DNA from: Alphaproteobacteria bacterium | Lineage (GTDB): Bacteria; Pseudomonadota; Alphaproteobacteria; Micropepsales; Micropepsaceae | Assembly (NCBI GenBank): GCA_947465395.1 | Contig: CANIAL010000010.1 | Span: 19,422 to 83,421, forward strand | Length of the DNA: 64,000 nucleotides | Direction of reading: 5' to 3' | Part shown: positions 60,408 through 64,000 of the stretch, piece by piece | Position numbering within the stretch: position 1 is the first letter of the stretch | Layout: each line of letters starts with the position of its first letter | Notes under the pieces: generated by a model | The model's input: the letters and a program-made list of their open reading frames with translations, nothing else | Databases searched by the model: none | Told to the model about the DNA's origin: nothing | Program-made: the position numbers and the translations under genes

Positions 60408-60800
60408 ATGATTGGGTATGTCACGATCGGCGCCAAGGATTCCGCGGCGTCCGGCAAGTTTTACGATGCGGTGTTTCAGGCGCTGGGCAGCGAGCGCAAA
60501 TTCGACCATGGCACCTGGCTGTTCTACGGCAAACAGGGCGGCGGCAAGGGCTTCGGCGACTGCCACACGGTCATCGCCAATCCCCCTAACAATGGCCAAG
60601 AAGCCACCAGCGGCAATGGCACCATGATCGCCTATGCGGCCCCGTCGCAGGACGCGGTGAAGGCAGCCTATGAAGCGGGCCTGGCCGCTGGCGGCAGCGA
60701 TGAAGGCAAGCCCGGCCCGCGCGGCGAAGACGGCAAATTCTTTGGCGCCTATCTGCGCGATCCCACCGGCAACAAGATCTGCATGTTCAAGATGGGCTGA
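60408..60800 (+). CDS. VOC (glyoxalase/dioxygenase-fold) protein
   Basis: 130 aa. Repeated beta-alpha-beta-beta-beta VOC pattern: MIGYVTIGAKDSAASGKFYD, TWLFYGKQGGGKGF, and GKFFGAYLRDPTGNKICMF at the end. A strong GGAGGG ribosome site fixes ATG 60408. Metal ligands are not obvious, so it may be a binding or resistance-type member rather than glyoxalase I. Convergent with alaS, stops 6 bases apart. Confidence 0.87.
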   Translation: MIGYVTIGAKDSAASGKFYDAVFQALGSERKFDHGTWLFYGKQGGGKGFGDCHTVIANPPNNGQEATSGNGTMIAYAAPSQDAVKAAYEAGLAAGGSDEGKPGPRGEDGKFFGAYLRDPTGNKICMFKMG

Positions 60801-60806
60801 TCAGAA

Positions 60807-63476
60807 CTACGCGGAAGCCAGTTCTGATATGCGTTTTTCGATAGCGGCCAGCGCAAGCTGGCCGTTACCGGAATCCGGCCCGCCGGCCTGGGCCATGTCG
60901 GGCCGCCCGCCGCCGCCCTTGCCGCCAAGGGCTTCTGCCCCGGCGCGTACCAGTTCCACCGCGCTGATGCGCGCTGTCAGGTCATCGCTCACCCCCGCCA
61001 CGATGGAGGATTTTCCCTCCGCGCTGGCGATGAAGGCGACAACACCCGAACCCAGTTTCGCCTTGGCGTCATCGGCCAGGCCCTTCAGGTCCTTGGGCGA
61101 GACGCCGTCCACCTGGCGCAGCACGACTTTGATGCCGGCGATGGTCTTTGCATTGTCTTCGCCTGCATTGGTGGCCGGACCGGCCAGGGCCAATGCTTTC
61201 CGCGCTTCGGCCAATTCGCGTTCCAGCTTGCGGCGCTGGTCGAACAGGGCTGCCACGCGGGCGGGAAGATCACCGGCATTGGTGTTGAGGGCGGCTGCGG
61301 CTTCACGCGCCAGTTCCGCCTGCCCGCCCAGGTAACGGCGGGCGCCTTCCGAGGTGAGAGCTTCGATGCGGCGCACGCCAGCGGCGACGGCGCTTTCGGA
61401 AAGAATGGTAAAAAGCCCGATATCGCCAAGGCGGCGCACATGGGTGCCGCCGCACAATTCCACCGAATAGGGTTTTGACGCATCGAGAGCGTCGCCCATC
61501 GTCAAGACACGCACTTCATCGCCGTATTTTTCGCCGAACAGGGCTTCGGCGCCCGCGGCAATGGCCTGGTCGGTGGGCATCAGCCGGGTGGAGGTGTCGG
61601 AGTTCTGGCGGATCACTTCATTCACTTCCGCCTCGATCCGCTCCAGTTCTTCTGGTGTCACCGGCTTGGGATGGCTGAAGTCAAAGCGCAGGCGTTCCGC
61701 ATTCACCAGCGAACCCTTCTGGCTGACATGGCCTCCCAGCGTGTGTTTCAGCGCGGCATGCAGAAGATGCGTGGCGGAATGGTTGGCGCGGGTGGCGCGG
61801 CGCTTTTCGCGGTCCACATGCAAATCCACCGCATCGCCCACCTTGATGCCGCCACTGTCCAGGCGCACCACATGCACATGCAGGGTGCCCAGCTTTTTCT
61901 GGGTGTCTATGACACTGGCGCTGGCCTTGGCCGATTTCAGCACACCCACATCGCCGGCCTGGCCGCCGGATTCGGCATAGAAAGGCGTCTGGTTGGTGAG
62001 GAGCTCGACCGTCTCGCCTTCGCGCGCTTCCTGTACCCGCACGCCGTCCTTCATCAGGCCCAGCACCACGGCTTCCGCGTCTTCGCTGTCATAACCCAGG
62101 AATTCCGTGCGGCCGACTTCGTCGAACACCGCATACCATTGCGCGTCGCTGGCTGCTTCGCCGGAGCCTTGCCAGGACGCACGCGCCTCGGCCTTTTGCT
62201 TTGCCATGGCGGCGTTGAAGCCGTCATTGTCCACGCCAATGCCGCGGGCGCGCAGCGATTCTTCCGTCAGGTCGAGCGGGAAGCCGAATGTGTCATAAAG
62301 CTTGAAGGCCACATCGCCTTTCAGGCGGTCGCCCGATTTCATGCCCGCGCTGGCTTCATCCAAAAGCTTGATGCCGCGCGCCAGGGTTTCGCGGAAACGG
62401 ATTTCTTCCAGCTTGAGGGTCTCCCCGATCAGGGCCTCGGCGCGTTTCAGTTCGGGGTAGGCGCTGCCCATTTCGGCCACCAGCGCCGGCACCAGCCGGT
62501 GCATCAAAGGATCGCGCGTGCCGATCAGGTGGGCATGGCGCATGCCCCGGCGCATGATGCGGCGCAGGACATAGCCGCGCCCTTCGTTGGATGGCAGCAC
62601 GCCATCGGCGATCAGGAAGGACGTCGAGCGCAGATGGTCTGCGATGACGCGATGGCTGAACACCGCCTCGCCCTCGGATTTTACGCCGCTGGCTTCGACC
62701 GAAGCCGCGATGATGTGGCGGAACAGGTCCACATCGTAATTGTTGACCTGGCCCTGCAGGATGGCGGCGATACGCTCCAACCCCATGCCGGTATCAATGG
62801 AAGGCTTGGGCAGGTCGAGGCGGGTCTTTTCATCAACCTGCTCGAACTGCATGAAGACCAGGTTCCAGAACTCAAGATAGCGGTCGCCATCTTCGTCCGG
62901 GCTGCCGGGCGGGCCGCCCGCAACGCCGGGGCCCTGGTCGTAGAAAATCTCGGAGCAATAGCCGCAGGGTCCCACCGGGCCCATGGCCCAGAGATTGCTT
63001 TCATGGCCGATGATGCGGTCATCAGTCAGGCCCGCAATCTTCTTCCACAGATTCCGCGCCACGTCATCGGTGGGATAGACCGTGACCAGCAACTTGTCCT
63101 TGGGCAGGCCGATCACCTTGGAGACAAAGTCCCAGGCAAAGGTGATGGCTTCTTCCTTGAAATAATCGCCGAAGGAGAAATTGCCCAGCATCTCGAAGAA
63201 GGTGTGGTGGCGGGCGGTGTAACCCACATTGTCCAGGTCATTATGCTTGCCGCCCGCGCGCACGCATTTCTGCACGCTGGTGGCCCGCACATAGGGGCGT
63301 TTCTCGGCCCCCGTGAAGAGGTTCTTGAACTGCACCATGCCCGCATTGGTGAAGAGCAGGGTGGGGTCGTTGCGCGGCACCAGCGGCGAGGACGGCACGA
63401 TGGTGTGGCCGCGTTCCTTGAAGAAATCCAGGAATCCGGCGCGGACGTCCGCCAGGCTTTTCAGGTCGCTTTTCAT
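60807..63476 (-). CDS. alaS: Alanyl-tRNA synthetase
   Basis: 889 aa class II synthetase. N-terminal catalytic core ([47 protein letters not shown]); editing domain with zinc-type [11 protein letters not shown] and [12 protein letters not shown]-terminal DHHA1 region with [20 protein letters not shown] and a Gly-rich end ([16 protein letters not shown]). Full length. It lies downstream of recA on the same strand, separated by a terminator, a frequent alphaproteobacterial order. Confidence 0.97.
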   Translation of the reverse strand: MKSDLKSLADVRAGFLDFFKERGHTIVPSSPLVPRNDPTLLFTNAGMVQFKNLFTGAEKRPYVRATSVQKCVRAGGKHNDLDNVGYTARHHTFFEMLGNFSFGDYFKEEAITFAWDFVSKVIGLPKDKLLVTVYPTDDVARNLWKKIAGLTDDRIIGHESNLWAMGPVGPCGYCSEIFYDQGPGVAGGPPGSPDEDGDRYLEFWNLVFMQFEQVDEKTRLDLPKPSIDTGMGLERIAAILQGQVNNYDVDLFRHIIAASVEASGVKSEGEAVFSHRVIADHLRSTSFLIADGVLPSNEGRGYVLRRIMRRGMRHAHLIGTRDPLMHRLVPALVAEMGSAYPELKRAEALIGETLKLEEIRFRETLARGIKLLDEASAGMKSGDRLKGDVAFKLYDTFGFPLDLTEESLRARGIGVDNDGFNAAMAKQKAEARASWQGSGEAASDAQWYAVFDEVGRTEFLGYDSEDAEAVVLGLMKDGVRVQEAREGETVELLTNQTPFYAESGGQAGDVGVLKSAKASASVIDTQKKLGTLHVHVVRLDSGGIKVGDAVDLHVDREKRRATRANHSATHLLHAALKHTLGGHVSQKGSLVNAERLRFDFSHPKPVTPEELERIEAEVNEVIRQNSDTSTRLMPTDQAIAAGAEALFGEKYGDEVRVLTMGDALDASKPYSVELCGGTHVRRLGDIGLFTILSESAVAAGVRRIEALTSEGARRYLGGQAELAREAAAALNTNAGDLPARVAALFDQRRKLERELAEARKALALAGPATNAGEDNAKTIAGIKVVLRQVDGVSPKDLKGLADDAKAKLGSGVVAFIASAEGKSSIVAGVSDDLTARISAVELVRAGAEALGGKGGGGRPDMAQAGGPDSGNGQLALAAIEKRISELASA

Positions 63477-63506
63477 GACATTGCTTGTAGCGGGCGGCTG
63501 AAAAAA

Positions 63507-63540
63507 GGAAAAGGGCGCCCCGAGGGGAGCGCCCTTTTCC
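63507..63540 (-). terminator. Intrinsic terminator between recA and alaS
   Basis: Stem GGAAAAGGGCGC / GCGCCCTTTTCC (12 bp) with a 10-base loop; on the minus strand it is followed by a run of six T. It lies 41 bases after the recA stop and 31 bases before the alaS start, so alaS probably has its own promoter in the short gap or depends on read-through. Confidence 0.85.
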
Positions 63541-63581
63541 CGGAGTCAAATCCGGCTGCGAAAACGGATTCGACGAACGAC

Positions 63582-64000
63582 TTAGTCTTCTTCGGCCTCC
63601 GCCTTGTCGGCATCGCCCAGGGCCAGGTTCTCGGCGATCTGGCCGGAATTGGCGCGGATGGCTTTTTCGATGGTGGCCGCCAGATCGGGATTGGCGGTCA
63701 GGAAAATCTTGGCGGCCTCGCGGCCCTGGCCGATGCGGCTGCCGTCATAGGAGTACCAGGAGCCGGACTTCTCCACGATGTTGGCCTTCACGCCCAGGTC
63801 AACCAGTTCGCCCACCTTGGAAATGCCCTGGCCGTACATGATGTCGAACTCCACCTGCTTGAAGGGCGGGGCGACCTTGTTCTTGACCACCTTGACGCGG
63901 GTCTGGTTGCCCACCACTTCATCGCGGTCCTTGATGGCGCCGATGCGGCGGATGTCGAGCCGCACGGAGGAGTAGAATTTCAGGGCATTGCCGCCGGTGG
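63582..64000 (-). CDS. recA: Recombinase RecA, C-terminal part (5' end outside window)
   Basis: About 139 C-terminal residues are visible. They start [20 protein letters not shown] and continue with [57 protein letters not shown] and an acidic end ([13 protein letters not shown]), as in RecA. The Walker motifs lie beyond the right edge. Stop TAA at 63582-63584, followed by an intrinsic terminator. Confidence 0.97.
   Translation of the reverse strand, partial: TGGNALKFYSSVRLDIRRIGAIKDRDEVVGNQTRVKVVKNKVAPPFKQVEFDIMYGQGISKVGELVDLGVKANIVEKSGSWYSYDGSRIGQGREAAKIFLTANPDLAATIEKAIRANSGQIAENLALGDADKAEAEED

Noticed and set aside
1..64000. Search for prophage, insertion sequences, restriction or toxin-antitoxin systems and rRNA
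   Set aside because: No transposase, integrase, phage structural gene, methyltransferase/endonuclease pair or rRNA segment was recognised; the broken genes are explained by deletion and rearrangement without a visible mobile element.

Overview
The window is a gene-dense, high-GC stretch of an alphaproteobacterial chromosome. The assignment rests on lineage-typical genes: the cell-cycle regulators CtrA, RcdA (DUF1465) and TrcR (DUF1013), small DUF1192 and DUF465 proteins, a three-gene cytochrome bc1 operon, UbiK beside ProC, and the order uvrC-pgsA-moaD-moaE. I cannot name the genus. Genes are tightly packed, with many ATGA, GTGA or TTGA stop/start overlaps. Both ends are cut: a secreted protein at the left and recA at the right.

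Layout. 1-12.4 kb: a degenerate Cu/Zn-SOD-like protein, glnD, trpS, a short cytochrome bd-type oxidase (cydAB), a FolM-like SDR with folB, uvrC, pgsA, moaDE and an EamA transporter. 12.4-24.5 kb: ilvE, an OmpR/EnvZ-type pair, proC/ybjN/ubiK, lgt, a MidA-type methyltransferase, pgeF, prs, a GST, rplY, pth and ychF. 24.5-34.4 kb: a DEAD-box helicase, then on the minus strand mtnP-apt-GST-mtnA-aldolase/SDR and petABC. 34.5-45.1 kb: trmL, TerC, a PP2C-like protein carrying an in-frame palindromic repeat, a CCA-type nucleotidyltransferase, a CoA-type NUDIX enzyme, and a MoxR/DUF58/DUF4159/vWA operon. 45.1-49.6 kb: a decayed zone with a tandem palindromic array, a GNAT, a frameshifted receiver fused to a threonine dehydratase remnant, tRNA-Met, mnmA, and a scar joining 5' fliI to 3' flgL. 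49.6-64 kb: ctrA, a paraoxonase-like lactonase, an ABC exporter, rpmE, rcdA, DUF1192, a quinone oxidoreductase, trcR, a DedA/YqaA protein, an acyl-CoA synthetase with a histone-like tail, ubiX between two DUF465 genes, a VOC protein, alaS and recA.

The most interesting system is the mtnP-apt-GST-mtnA-aldolase/dehydrogenase operon. MtnP would split methylthioadenosine (or 5'-deoxyadenosine) into adenine and a 5-modified ribose-1-phosphate. Apt returns adenine to AMP, MtnA makes the ribulose-1-phosphate, and a class II aldolase fused to a dehydrogenase would yield DHAP plus an aldehyde that is then reduced or oxidised. None of mtnB, mtnC/W/X or mtnD is visible here, so the layout fits a DHAP-shunt-type salvage rather than the full methionine cycle. 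The second theme is erosion of flagellar genes beside ctrA, which suggests loss of motility in this lineage.
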